Below the pieces are notes generated by a model. The model made no database searches and had not been told where the DNA came from. It saw nothing but the letters and a program-made list of their open reading frames with translations. Of a stretch of DNA of 64,000 nt, positions 11,790 to 21,970 are shown one piece after another. The translations under genes and the position numbers were made by a program. The stretch covers positions 505,228,942 to 505,292,941 of the forward strand of contig NC_081410.1 in NCBI RefSeq assembly GCF_030272615.1. Direction: 5' to 3'. How positions within the stretch are numbered: the stretch's first letter is position 1; every line of letters starts with the position of its first letter. Source of the stretch: Cryptomeria japonica (taxonomy: Eukaryota > Streptophyta > Pinopsida > Cupressales > Cupressaceae).

Positions 11790-12960
11790 TATCTTGCATT
11801 CCGTTGCATATCACCCATTCATTCATTCATATGTAGGTTTTATATGCAAAAGTGACCATTAAAAACTGGTCTTGGATACAATCACGACCGAGTACTCTGA
11901 TACATCATCAATGCATCATGCAAAGTCTCAAAAACCTTGCATTCCTCATGGTCATTTTAATTGCATCTTGCATTAAGTACATTCACATCATTTTAACTTA
12001 ACATTGCATATAGTTCTTTTTTGACATTAGTTTTCATTAAATCATTTGCATCATTGCATCAATCATAAATAATTAGATTCATTCATGGGATCAAATTGTC
12101 TTTGATTGTTTTAAATCATTTAATAGGCATTCATATAGTGTCGATTATCCATCATCATTTTATTATCCTTTATTATTTATTATGGTATACATTCATTTAT
12201 CCATTTAGTGAAAAAGTGCATTCATTCATCCATTAAACTAAGTATCTTATTATACTCATTTTAGGATTCATTCACATTGCATTCATTATCATCTTTTTTG
12301 CATTAAGGTGCAGTTATTAAACCCATAAGTTATAATATCATCACATTATCATTTTTTTTACTTAAGCATATTAAAATCATAAAAATCCACTTGTTTATAA
12401 AAAATTGGTTCATAACATTTTATATCCATTATATATAGGCATTCATTTAAACATTATCATATAAACATTTGTACTTTACATTTTGTTTATCCATATTTAT
12501 TCATTTAAAAACATCTAGATGCATATCCATACATAACATCATTCATTCGACCATTGCATTAACATCATCACATAAATCATCTCATCAATATATCAAAATA
12601 GGAAACACCAAAATCTTGTTCGTAAATTATCATAAGCATACATCATCATCATGGCATTACATACATAAAAGCATTACATCAAAAATAAAAAATCATACAT
12701 ATATTAACCTGCATTCATATGTCAGTATCCAACATCATAAATCATCATAAAAACATGCATATAAGAAACATCTCATCAATGCATACATATACACATATCC
12801 ATCTAAATAAATTCATCATCCTGCATAAACATCCATACATAATCAAATGCATATCATCAAAATATGGGATCTCCTCATATATCTCATCTCATATATCAGA
12901 GTACAATGAAGTCTACAAAATCGGCTACCAAGAGCCATCCAAGATACAGTCCAAAAAATA
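11790..12960 (+). repeat. CAT/ATC-rich low-complexity tract
   Basis: About 1.2 kb built from CATT, CATA, CATC and ATCATC words with very little G. It is irregular, with no fixed period. It lies just past the 3' end of the antisense gene and would be transcribed as ATG/GAT-rich RNA from that strand. Function unknown. Confidence 0.6.
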
Positions 12961-12997
12961 AACAATGATACAAATACATCTATGCATGAATGCTCTC

Positions 12998-13282
12998 TCA
13001 AATGCCACTCTGGCCCGATGTTGTCCCAACACCTCCCCCTGCTCCACCACTGGTGTCTGCACCACCTGATCCATCTCTCTGTGGAGGCCTCATCGAACCA
13101 CCACTCCCTCTTGCATCCCCTGATCTCTCCCGCCTCAAAGGACCCATCACTCCCCCACTGCTCTGCATCCTCTGCGATCGCTCTGATCTAGTCTGCCGCA
13201 TCTGAGTATAACTGAGAGCTCGCTGACTAACTGGCACCACCTGCTCATATAAACCCCACCAGTACTCTATCTCAGCCTGTGC
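12998..13282 (-). pseudogene. C-terminal tail of the antisense PMD protein beyond the TGA
   Basis: In frame with the main PMD gene, the stop at 13283 is followed by 94 codons rich in Ser, Gly, Arg and Gln, ending at TGA 12998-13000. The amino acid bias and the lack of further stops suggest this was translated until recently. Readthrough cannot be excluded. Confidence 0.55.
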
Positions 13283-14977
13283 TCATCCAAACTGCCTCAT
13301 CACCTCCCCTGTAGGCCACTGTGCTCCTACTCCAACCCGGACTCTCTCCTGCAGCTCTACCAATCTCTCCACTGCAGTATCTCTCTCCCGCAGCACCACC
13401 GTCAGCTCTGACTCCCATGCAAATAACTGCACATCCCTAGCTGCCACCTCCGCCTCCAAATCCTCTATCCGTGTCTGCAAGCGTACTATGATGTGATCCC
13501 GCAGATCTCTAATGGGTCCCTCCCTGGTGTCCATAGCTGCCTCCCCTACACCTCCCTCTCCAGTAGTCCCCTCCCCTCTGTCCATCGGGATCTCCCTCTC
13601 CATCCCCCTCCCACTCAGCTGAACTCCTCTCGGTATCAATGGTCCCTGTGATATCTGTAAAGGCAGTCCACCTCTCCCTCTTCGCTGACTCCGCATCCCC
13701 AATCCTCCTCCACCTCCTCCTCCATCTCCTCCACCTCCTCCACCTCCACCTCCTCCTCCTCCATCTCCTCGACCTCCTGCCCTCCTCCATCTCCGTCCCC
13801 TCTCATCCTCAAAAGCTGGGATCGGCTCTGCTGGATCCGATATCCGTGGGATGGGGTGCGCCGCCCGGTACTGCGTGTACTCATCTGTCACCCCTGCATC
13901 AACGACCCTCGGTCGTATGTCCCATGGCCTCGCCTGCAGTGTCTGGAACTCTGCCAGTGCCTGATCATACGGTAGCACTGGACCCCATGCATACCTCTCT
14001 CGAATAACCCGCGCATACTCTCCAAATCCGCTAGGCAGTCCCTGCTGCCATCCGAACTGCCTCATCACTCTCCCGGGCACCTGTCTCTCCACATGGTAGG
14101 AGGTCCTCCCAATGAGGAATCGAGTCATAAACACATAAGGCAGTGCCTTTGCGTCATCATCCCAGGGCTCACACTCCAAGTATGGCCGCCATATCACTGC
14201 ATCCAGGTCATCTAATGCCCACCGCCACCACTCTAACTTCCCTAGGTGGGGCTGACTCATCATGCCGCTATACATGAACATATATGGCTGGTCTACGGCA
14301 CAGAATCTAAGACTCACCGGTCGAGTCACTGGTAGATGCTCCCAAGCCCAAATATGTAGCAGCGTCATGCCCACTGCTAAGGAACCCCTCCCCCGGTACA
14401 CTACCTCATGGAGCTCCTGATACATGTGCGCCAGCACGCACGACCCCCATGCAAATCGGGTCCCCTCGGTCATCATCATCTCGATAACCTGTCCCCATCC
14501 CACCGCCAAACCATGTGAACGCCTGTCTGGACACATCAGTCCTCCCACAATACCTGACAAAACTGCTGGTAGAGGCTCATATAATGCTGCTATATCCTCC
14601 CAAGCAATGGAGCCATCATCAATATATACATCCTCATCAAAAATCCTCTGCACTGCCACAGTCCCCCAAGATCTATCGTATGTGACCAGCTCTCCTCGAA
14701 TCGAAATCCGCAGGATGCACCACACGTCCTCTAAGGTCACGGTCATCTCCCCCTGTGCCAAATGGAAGGTGCACGTCTCACTGTGCCACCGCTCTGCTAG
14801 TGCTGTGATCAATCTGTGATTCATATGAATCACGGGCATGTGCATCACCTCGTATAAACCAGTCGCGGCAATACAGTCTATCTCCGCCTGTGTCAATCGA
14901 TCCCGCAACCCCTGTGTCACAGGATGGCGCTCACGTAACTGCAACACGCACAGATCCTCCTGCACATGGACATTCAT
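13283..14977 (-). CDS. Antisense plant mobile domain (PMD/MAIN-like) protein carried by the Tat element
   Basis: An open frame of 564 codons runs opposite to gag-pol. Its N-terminal half shows the aminotransferase-like plant mobile domain known from MAIN, MAIL1 and the long form of Ser/Thr phosphatase 7: LTQAEIDCIAATGLYEV, a His-rich HMNHRLITALAERW and MTVTLEDVWCIL. About residues 400-430 are a poly-Gly/Asp linker, followed by a coiled coil (about 495-555, RLQTRIEDLEAEVAARD). The TGA at 13283-13285 ends the frame, but the same frame continues to 12998 with a Gly/Ser/Arg-rich tail, so 96 codons were probably lost through CGA to TGA. ATG 14975-14977 is the first Met. PMD genes are known passengers of plant transposons; host proteins act in gene silencing and meristem upkeep. 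Its role for the element is unproven. Confidence 0.85.
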   Translation of the reverse strand: MNVHVQEDLCVLQLRERHPVTQGLRDRLTQAEIDCIAATGLYEVMHMPVIHMNHRLITALAERWHSETCTFHLAQGEMTVTLEDVWCILRISIRGELVTYDRSWGTVAVQRIFDEDVYIDDGSIAWEDIAALYEPLPAVLSGIVGGLMCPDRRSHGLAVGWGQVIEMMMTEGTRFAWGSCVLAHMYQELHEVVYRGRGSLAVGMTLLHIWAWEHLPVTRPVSLRFCAVDQPYMFMYSGMMSQPHLGKLEWWRWALDDLDAVIWRPYLECEPWDDDAKALPYVFMTRFLIGRTSYHVERQVPGRVMRQFGWQQGLPSGFGEYARVIRERYAWGPVLPYDQALAEFQTLQARPWDIRPRVVDAGVTDEYTQYRAAHPIPRISDPAEPIPAFEDERGRRWRRAGGRGDGGGGGGGGGGGGDGGGGGGGLGMRSQRRGRGGLPLQISQGPLIPRGVQLSGRGMEREIPMDRGEGTTGEGGVGEAAMDTREGPIRDLRDHIIVRLQTRIEDLEAEVAARDVQLFAWESELTVVLRERDTAVERLVELQERVRVGVGAQWPTGEVMRQFG

Positions 14978-15243
14978 CAATCACCATCAGTTGTTTTGTT
15001 TTCAAACTTTCTTAAGTTTAAACCTAGACTATCAACAGATAATTTGATCAAGTATCTTCGGGTCTCAACAGGTAAGCAATCATGGCCACCTAGACTTCAA
15101 CAGGCATTTATCCTAACAAATGACCTAAGTCTCATAAGGTTTCTATGGTTCAAAACAACTCTCACTTCACCTCGCCATCCATCAATCATTAGCATCGGGA
15201 GATTTTTTCTTCATCCAAACTGGGGCATCTTTTTATCCTAAGA
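14978..15243. other. Leader of the antisense PMD gene
   Basis: No gene. On the minus strand it ends in the PMD start codon. AAACTGGGGCA at 15218-15228 (plus strand) is PPT-like and pairs with 10770-10781. Confidence 0.45.
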
Positions 15244-15458
15244 CAAAAGCGCTATTTTACCATCAACAACGCTAGTTTCCTAACAATAGCGCTACAACCC
15301 TAACAACAACACTCAATAAGCTATACAAAAGTGCTAAACCTTGCATACAATAGCGCTAATGCAGAGCAAAAGCACTCAAACAAGGGGACAATAGCGTTAT
15401 TGCGGCATAATAGCGCTAGTTTATGGAGCAAAAGCGCCAAAACCATAGTTCCAGCGCT
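15244..15458 (-). repeat. AGCGCT array 2: ~20-bp period repeats in the antisense leader
   Basis: Eleven sites occur with cores starting (plus coordinates) at 15248, 15268, 15288, 15308, 15330, 15352, 15371, 15393, 15412, 15433 and 15453; the mean spacing is 20.5 bp. Read on the minus strand the consensus is AGCGCT(A/T)TTG, the same 10-mer as in array 1, including the shared variants AGTGCTTTTG and AGCACTTTTG. Five cores are the exact palindrome AGCGCT. The array lies between the putative antisense TATA box (15706-15712) and the PMD start codon (14977), so it would be in the PMD leader RNA in the same orientation as array 1 in the gag-pol RNA. Confidence 0.85.
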
Positions 15459-16007
15459 CTTGCTCTGATTTGACTTGGACTCAGCTAAAAACCTATCAAC
15501 AATGTACAAAAAATCAGTTTTCAAATTTGCGTACCGCTGGTCCGTAGTCATCTGGGCACTGGAACCGTCGGACTCACTCGAATCTGTGCTCGGTGATCGG
15601 AATCGGCATTCTAGCTGTTGCTCGCTCCTCCAAACGTCACTATCAGAGCTCTCGTTTTCAACTGGTCGTGGTCACAAATGATCTTGTTTTCACCCCTTTC
15701 ACCCCATTTATACCCTTCGCCAACACCATAACTTCTCCCCGCTCACCGCCGTGGTCCCCGTGAACTTCCCGTGCCCCCCATTTCTCCTTGTTATCCCCGA
15801 TTTCTTCTATTTTTCACCAGTATAACTAACTCCTTCTCTTCTACCAACCTGCCAATTTTCATTCTTTTTCGAGAGCTTGCCCGATTTTTTGAAATTTTCG
15901 GCCCATCTCTCGAGGGGGCATACCACCCATTAAATTTACATTTTATGGGGCATTTCTTCACACCAAGTTTTCTTTCTTTGAAACGACGCGATAAACCGCA
16001 CCGTCTC
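15459..16007. other. Antisense promoter region, otherwise unassigned
   Basis: No coding sequence that I can support. It holds the minus-strand TATA box and C-rich stretches, and runs to the polypurine tract of the 3' LTR. Confidence 0.45.
15706..15712 (-). promoter_or_regulatory. Putative TATA box for the antisense PMD transcript
   Basis: On the minus strand GGGTATAAATGGGG is a good plant TATA match, about 730 bp upstream of the PMD ATG and 250 bp upstream of array 2. No other strong TATA was noticed between here and the gene. Activity is inferred. Confidence 0.5.
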
Positions 16008-16020
16008 AAAGAGGGGCAAA
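16008..16020 (+). other. Polypurine tract of the Tat element
   Basis: AAAGAGGGGCAAA directly precedes the TG that starts the 3' LTR at 16021. This is the expected site for plus-strand DNA priming. Confidence 0.85.
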
Positions 16021-17390
16021 TGTAGTCACACAAATCTGTCCAGCTTAATTAAATAAATATTCGCTATTTATTTGATTAAAAATCCACTAGCCATTAGTTA
16101 ATTAAATTAATATTTAATTAATTTATTCCCAAACATTCTTCTATTAATTAAATAAATTATTCAATTTATTTTAATTAATTCATTAAATCAAATTCAAATC
16201 TAGTAAATAAATAAAATCTATTTATTTAATGAAATCCCCTTTTCCTCTTTTAAATAAATTAAATAAAAATATTTATTTAAATCATTATCCCCACCCCACT
16301 TGCATTTTCCTACAAATGCAACTTGCACACATTTATTGAAATAAATGAATTTTTATTTTAATAAAATCCTATTTTCCTTCACCCACCAAATCCACTTGCA
16401 AAAATCTAATCCCCTTCTAGATTCTTCTAACCCCTTCCAAATTAGCCTAATCCATCCCCTAATTATTGTCACATTCCTAAGCAAAATGGAGTCACTTCTC
16501 AAAGACTCCAAAGTCTTTGAAAAGCATTTAATGCTTTGTGTGTTCAACAAATTAACCCCCAAAGTCTTCCAAGACCACTAATGGCTCTTACATGACCATT
16601 TATGGCTCTTACATAACCATTTATGGTTATTTCAAACTTGTCTCCCCAAACATTTATTGTCTTGACCATATTCATCCATTTCACATTTGCACAAGAGTTT
16701 ATCCATTGAATAAAGAGTTTATTCATTCAACCAACCTTGACTTTAACTCCCAAGGTCATATCAAGCATTTAATGCTTATTCCCTCCCCTCTCAACCTATC
16801 TCACATTGACACTTGTCATCCTGGGATTGGGTTGAAAGCCATCACATGGATTTGAAATCATTCAATCCTGACCCTTGTTGAAATTACTCAATCTCAACCA
16901 TCCATTGCTCCATTTTTCCTATAAATAGAGCCCATTTCTTCATAATCCAGATCTTGAAAACTTGTATGCATTTAACCTATAGGCATTTTAAGAGAGCATT
17001 TAGCATAGCAAACTAATATCTTTGTTATTTTAGTTAAAATCAATCATTTTAATATCATCTAGTATTTTAGCTTTTTATTTCACATTTGGAGCACAATACT
17101 ACAATCTCAATCCTCCATAAGCATCCATAGTGCAAAAAGTTGCTGAGAGCTACACTATTTTGGAACTTGGAGAGGAGAGGAACAAGGGAGAAAGAGCTAA
17201 GAGCATGTTAAGAGGTATTTGGAGATGCCTCGTCATATTTGCTTCTTTAGTTAGATATGCTTTCATGTTTTTAGTGTCTCTCTTGGTATGCCTATTTAGA
17301 TTAGTTCTTTGATTGACTAACACTAACAGTTTCTTGTCTTGTGTGTGTTTGTTTCTCTTAGACTAACCTTGTCCATTTTGCAGGACATCA
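16021..17390 (+). repeat. 3' LTR, complete, 1370 bp
   Basis: It starts TGTAGTCACA after the polypurine tract and ends GGACATCA. Its last 507 bp match the window start. The U3 part (about 16035-16320) is AT-rich with recurring TTAATTAAATAAAT words. The TATA box is at 16920-16927. The flank after 17390 begins GTTAT, the expected right half of a 5-bp target duplication whose left half is outside the window. Confidence 0.95.
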
Positions 17391-17454
17391 GTTATAATAA
17401 AGAATATTAATGGTATAGCATGATTCACAGTTTATTATGACATATATGACATAC

Positions 17455-18129
17455 CTTAACATACGTGACATTGTTATGTTGGATAAACCATTCATAACCT
17501 TCAAGTTCACCAACAACAATACAGCAGAGAGAAGAGTTGCCTACGAGCCTTCGTAAAGGGCCTCAGATGCCTTCTCAAGTAGAGGGACATCATGAACAAC
17601 ATCAAGGTCATCTTCATCATCATGATCAGTTGCGCGAGTACTAAATGAGTCATGGATCAATGTATTTGTACCATCATCTTCAATTGTGTTTTCTGGCTCA
17701 TGATCGTCATCTTCCATGGGATCTATCTTCAGCTTCGATATTCACACCTCCATGTTCGTCCACTTCGAAAACCATATTCTCAGGGTTGTGTTGATCCATA
17801 CCATGTGCTCCAGGGTGCTCGACCTATATAAAATTGATAAACATAAATAAACCGTGATCATGATCTCATCATCACATGATTTATTATGTATATAAATTGT
17901 CGCCACGATATAATGAAAAAATTACCAATTGATGATAATCATGTCCACCTTCAATGTGACCATGCAGCCTACAATGTTTCTTCATTGTTTTGATTAGAAG
18001 TCTTCTAGTCTTTAACCCCTTACAAATTTTGCATGGACAATAGCATTTTCCATCACCTTTTCTTTTCAAGTTAGACCACAATCTAGCAATTGTCTCCTTA
18101 TTTTGTTGTTCGTTGATATTGTCTGACAT
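17455..18129 (-). pseudogene. CACTA-type transposase, two N-terminal exons
   Basis: Exon 1 (18129 to 17926) encodes about 68 residues with a CPCKICKG zinc-binding motif and HCRLHGHIEGGHDYH, like the transposase-associated domain of En/Spm (CACTA) proteins. It ends at a GT donor (17924-17925). An intron with an AG acceptor at 17824-17825 leads to exon 2 (17823 to 17455), whose end reads LYEGS, a stop, then a leucine-rich segment with VNLKVMNGLSN, the region preceding the TNP2 catalytic domain. Exon 2 has one frameshift near 17715 and the stop, so the gene is dead. It ends at a canonical GTATGT donor, and the Tat element lies in the next intron. The remaining exons are outside the window. Family assignment is by motif. 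Confidence 0.6.
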
Positions 18130-18508
18130 GGTCTTTCTTCATAGGCAAGAAAATAGAAATTATCATCATTGAACAGAGCATCTTGTTGAATTTATATTTC
18201 TAGTTTGCTTATGGTACATCACACAACATGGAAAACAAGAAATACTCAATAAATAACAGGATTCATTGATCTAGTATTATCACAATCTGCACTTGGCCTT
18301 CAATATTTTCTCCTCCTAACACTATTTATCCATTACCTGTCAAGTACAGAACTCTAAAACTCGTGGCTATTAAAATACATAAGACAACATTGTAGCATCT
18401 TATAATCATTTGTTATAAAACCAAAGCACTTGGGAGTGATTCTTTTGTTTGTCACAATCAAGGAAAACGGTGTCTACTGGAGCCTTGAATAACTGACTAG
18501 AAAGATTT
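18130..18508. other. Intergenic, nothing recognised
   Basis: It lies between the start of the CACTA-type gene and the 3' end of the CWC22 copy, and includes the CACTA gene's presumed promoter. No clear element end or poly(A)/poly(T) tract is seen here. Confidence 0.4.
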
Positions 18509-20560
18509 TTAATTCCTTTTCTTTTTCCTTCTGATTTTTTCACTGTCACTTCCATCCTCCAAGTCATATGCCCTCGACCTTTTCTTTCTTCTTCTTTTTT
18601 CATGCTCATAGTCATGCTTTGAATTATTTTTCTTTCTTGGTGACTCCTTACTACTCTCACTTTCAGTTTCACTCTCAGAATCTGAGTCTGATGTATCAGA
18701 ATCTGACGAACCTGATGAACTAGAAGAATCGTCATTAGAGGTAGATTCATCTAACACATGAATAGACTTTTGTTGTTGCATTACAAGCCTTGACATATTC
18801 TTCAAATACTCACGTAAACTCTCAGTGATACCACCAAGACCAATAGAAGTAAAGAAATTGATAGCAAACCGTGAATTTTTGGGATTGTCCTTTGGAGAAA
18901 TTGAATCAAAAGACTCTTGCATTGTTGGATCATTCAACCTTTCATTACGCAACAATATACCAAGCTGCTATGCCAGCTCCTGCAAGAGAAGCTTGGTATA
19001 AAAATACGAGAAGAGGAAGTAGTATCTTCCTCTGTCAAACGTATATAAGCAAGACAATGCCGTGGAAGAGCATCTGTGCCAAGTAAGTGAGCCAAAAACT
19101 TTGCAACATTACGCAATTTATTTGTTTCCAGTCTGTGTATCATAGAATATTGTTGTACAAAACACTTATCAAAAAATTCCTCATAAATTTTATTGATCAT
19201 ACAAAATCTTTGCCCAAGAAGACCATAATAACGAAGGTATGTTCTCTCTTGACCAGGTTCAAGCTCGATCTTTAGTAGCTTATGACCAGCTTCCTCAAAA
19301 TCAACACTTGACATGATTGTCAAATAAATTGAACGTCTTAAATTGACCAAGTTTGTCTCTGTCTCATCCTGTATTCTTAGTGCTTCCTCGCCTTCCTCTT
19401 CATCATCATCATCATCATCATCTGAATCATCACCTGAATCATTCTCCCCTTCTGCTTCATCTGAAGAACCATCTCCAAGGATATCTTTCTTCAGTTTTTC
19501 ATAGGTTGCCTCATGCTCTAAGAAATCAGGATCTGGCTTGAAAACATCCAAACCAGCTTCTTGATCAAGTTCATCTTCTAGGAAAACTTCATGTGTTAAC
19601 TGATCTGAATGCACAGCTGGATGACCCTCGAACTTAGCTTTGTGAATTGCAAAAAGGCCTTCAATTAAAAACTGTACTCGTTTGTCAATTTCCCCCTCAT
19701 GGAGAATGCCTCTAAATCTTTCAAAAATCCCATAGAGACCTTTGGGTGAAAGGTCTTGCAACAAAGAACCACATTCTTTCATGAACCCAACAACAACCTC
19801 TACATTGTCATCTGTGGGGTTCTCTAGTAAAAGGGTGAGAAGTTCCAAGGCAATGATCTCATGTGCAACTTGTTGATTCACTAAATGAGCTATGAATTTG
19901 GTTGCTTCTATCAACATGTGCTTATCATTGCGTTTGTATGCCCTCTTAAGCTGCAAAATAATTCTTCGCAAAAGCAGATTGCCAACTTTAAGAAATTTTG
20001 TATTTACCACAACAACCAACGCAGCAAAAACATCTGTAAATCCAGGGGATGCCATTTGGGATTTCATACAAGACCTACAAAATAGACCCCTCCCACGGAT
20101 GAGATTCTCTACAAACAACTCTGGAATGATGTTCTCGATGTTAGATGCATTTACCTTGTTTACTAACCCATTGATACTCTTCCGAAGGGCATCCCATGTC
20201 ATGCGCTGGTATTCCACACTGCTCTTGTCTTCCACATCTTTCATCATTTGAGCCAGCTTAAATGGGGGAATGTAAACACCCCCACTTCTTCCAACACCCT
20301 TCTCAACTCCTCTTACAACACCTTCGCCATTCCCATTCTAAGATGGAGCAGACACAACACCAGAAGTTTTCACTTCCACTGCCTCTCTGTCCCTCTTGTT
20401 TCCAGAAGCCCCTTTACCACTTAATTCGTGCTTATTTATGTACATAAACCCATCAGGAAGCATGAGTTTTTGCATATAAGCTCGCCCAAAAAATTTACAG
20501 TTATTTTTCATCAAGATTCCCTCAGGAGCTAGCAGATCCCGCTTCCATACTTTAATTCTA
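18509..20560 (-). pseudogene. CWC22: CWC22-like splicing factor, intron-free broken copy
   Basis: Read on the minus strand from about 20300 the protein begins GRSGGVYIPPFKLAQMM and continues through a MIF4G domain (RGRGLFCRSCMKSQMASPGF, LKRAYKRND, HEGEIDKRVQFLIEGLFA) and an acidic Asp/Glu linker into an MA3 domain (NLRRSIYLTIMSSVDFEEAGHK). It ends in an Arg/Lys-Ser tail at 18509. CWC22 is a spliceosome component that also positions the exon junction complex factor eIF4A3. Defects: a stop at 20338, a 1-base insertion near 18990-19000 with an in-frame TAG soon after, and an apparent loss of about 14 codons in the MA3 domain after LEPGQ. Upstream of 20338 the frame stays open to about 20560 with sequence I do not recognise. 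The lack of introns over ~1.8 kb suggests a retrocopy, but no poly(A) tail is visible. Confidence 0.85.
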
Positions 20561-21970
20561 TTTTCTCAAAGGACAATCCTAAAAATCCATGCATTGCAAA
20601 CAACTTTTTACACCTTTGTTGGTTGTGGTGGCGTCACAAAGAGTTTACATCAATAAATGAAGAACATGCCAATGCTTTTAATGCAGCAGTATAAGTCTAT
20701 CTCTTATTCAATATCTCTAGTGAAACCCCCATGATCTTTTGTTGGAGTAGAATTTGTTATATTCTAGAAAGGGTCTTGTCCTTTGTTGATGTGATATTCA
20801 TCTACCTCGAGAAATAACGGTTCTTTTCTCCAACAAGAAGTGGAACTAAATGAAGATCTAGCACTATGAAATGAATCCTCAAAAGGATTACTATAGTTAG
20901 TTTTGGTAGATAATGATCTAGGTAAAATACTAATGTGGCTTTAGGAAACATTATGTACTAGCTTAGCATACTCTAACAACTTTGGTGCAACATGCTACAT
21001 CCAATTAAGTATCCATCGGTATCTCTATTGTGTTTATGGATTGGGATTCAATGTACTCTTTTTATACACATATTTTACTTTCAACTGAGGAGGTTTGTAT
21101 GTACTTACTTGTCTTTCGATTGTATTCCTATTTCAAGAATTTCTTCTATCAACAAATCATTTGTTGTAAGTTGTACAAGTGGAAGCTTGAACATGCCTTC
21201 CATGCTAGCCTTGTTGATACGTTCAACACCATCTTGTGCAACAAATCTTTAGAACTCCACTATTTCATTGAAGAGTGAGTAGTAGGGACAATCTAGGACA
21301 CTTACAGAGGTTTTGCAAGAGAGATAAATAGACCTAAATATTATGGCTTAATAATTATCAATAGGTAAACAGATAAGAAACTCTCAATATCAAAATGACT
21401 TTCTCAATTGTCTTTACTAGAAATGGATAGATTTGCTAATAATGGCTCTATGATTGTATGTCAACTTTAGACTCAATCCAAGAAGAGCTAGAACTAATAT
21501 GCGATATCTAGATTTATGATCTCTATAATATAACAATCCCATAATTATGTTTCCATGCATCTATACCACAACACAAACATCATGCTAGTGTTCAGCCATA
21601 GCAATTGATATCCTAATTATAGAATGTGAAATATGCACATAACTATGAATAAAGATTAAGAAAAACAAAGAAAGATGCTTATTGCAAACATAAAAGACTA
21701 ATGGACAAGAATTGAATTCATTGTAGATAGTTTTGAATATCAAATTCACTTATGTGTGCATTTACTAACTCGTGTACTTGTGGCCAACCATTTATCTCTT
21801 TCATAAATTAAACACTTATTAATAACATTAAATGGTTGAGTAATTATGTTTTAGTTGAAATTGAAAATAAAATATTTTATTTCAAGACAACTCACACTAT
21901 TCCCTATCATATTTTAGACTCTCGGTTTTGTTAGTAGTGGTTTGATGTCTTTGGAGCTGATCATTGCATT
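20561..21970. other. Intergenic, nothing recognised
   Basis: AT-rich sequence with only short open frames of no recognisable family. No repeats or element ends identified. Confidence 0.4.

Larger units (their letters stand above)
10424..12997 (+). other. Non-coding spacer between pol and the antisense gene
   Basis: AT-rich sequence with short A/C-rich repeats (AAACATTCAAAA variants at 10440-10930) and the CAT-rich tract listed separately. A polypurine-like AAACTGGGGGCA is at 10770-10781. Open frames here are composed of low-complexity His/Ile/Ser/Lys and match no family I know. It would be the 3' end region of both the sense gag-pol and the antisense message. Confidence 0.6.
1..17390 (+). 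mobile_element. Tat-lineage Ty3/gypsy LTR retrotransposon (5' end outside window)
   Basis: Positions 1-507 align without gaps to 16884-17390, so these are the end of the 5' LTR and the matching part of the 3' LTR. Between them lie, in order, a primer binding site, a long leader, gag, protease, a G-patch motif, reverse transcriptase, RNase H, a second archaeal-type RNase H, integrase, an antisense gene and a polypurine tract. The extra RNase H, the lack of a chromodomain and the antisense gene after pol are known traits of the plant Tat group (Ogre/Retand relatives). The internal part is about 15.5 kb and the LTR 1370 bp, so the whole element would be about 18.3 kb. The aligned LTR parts differ at 8 of 507 sites, all transitions. 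The coding frame is dead, so it can move only in trans. It inserted into a CACTA-type transposase gene. Confidence 0.93.

Noticed and set aside
13509-13884. Glycine- and arginine-rich minus-strand frames and leucine-rich plus-strand frames
   Set aside because: Other-frame readings of the poly-Gly linker of the PMD gene.
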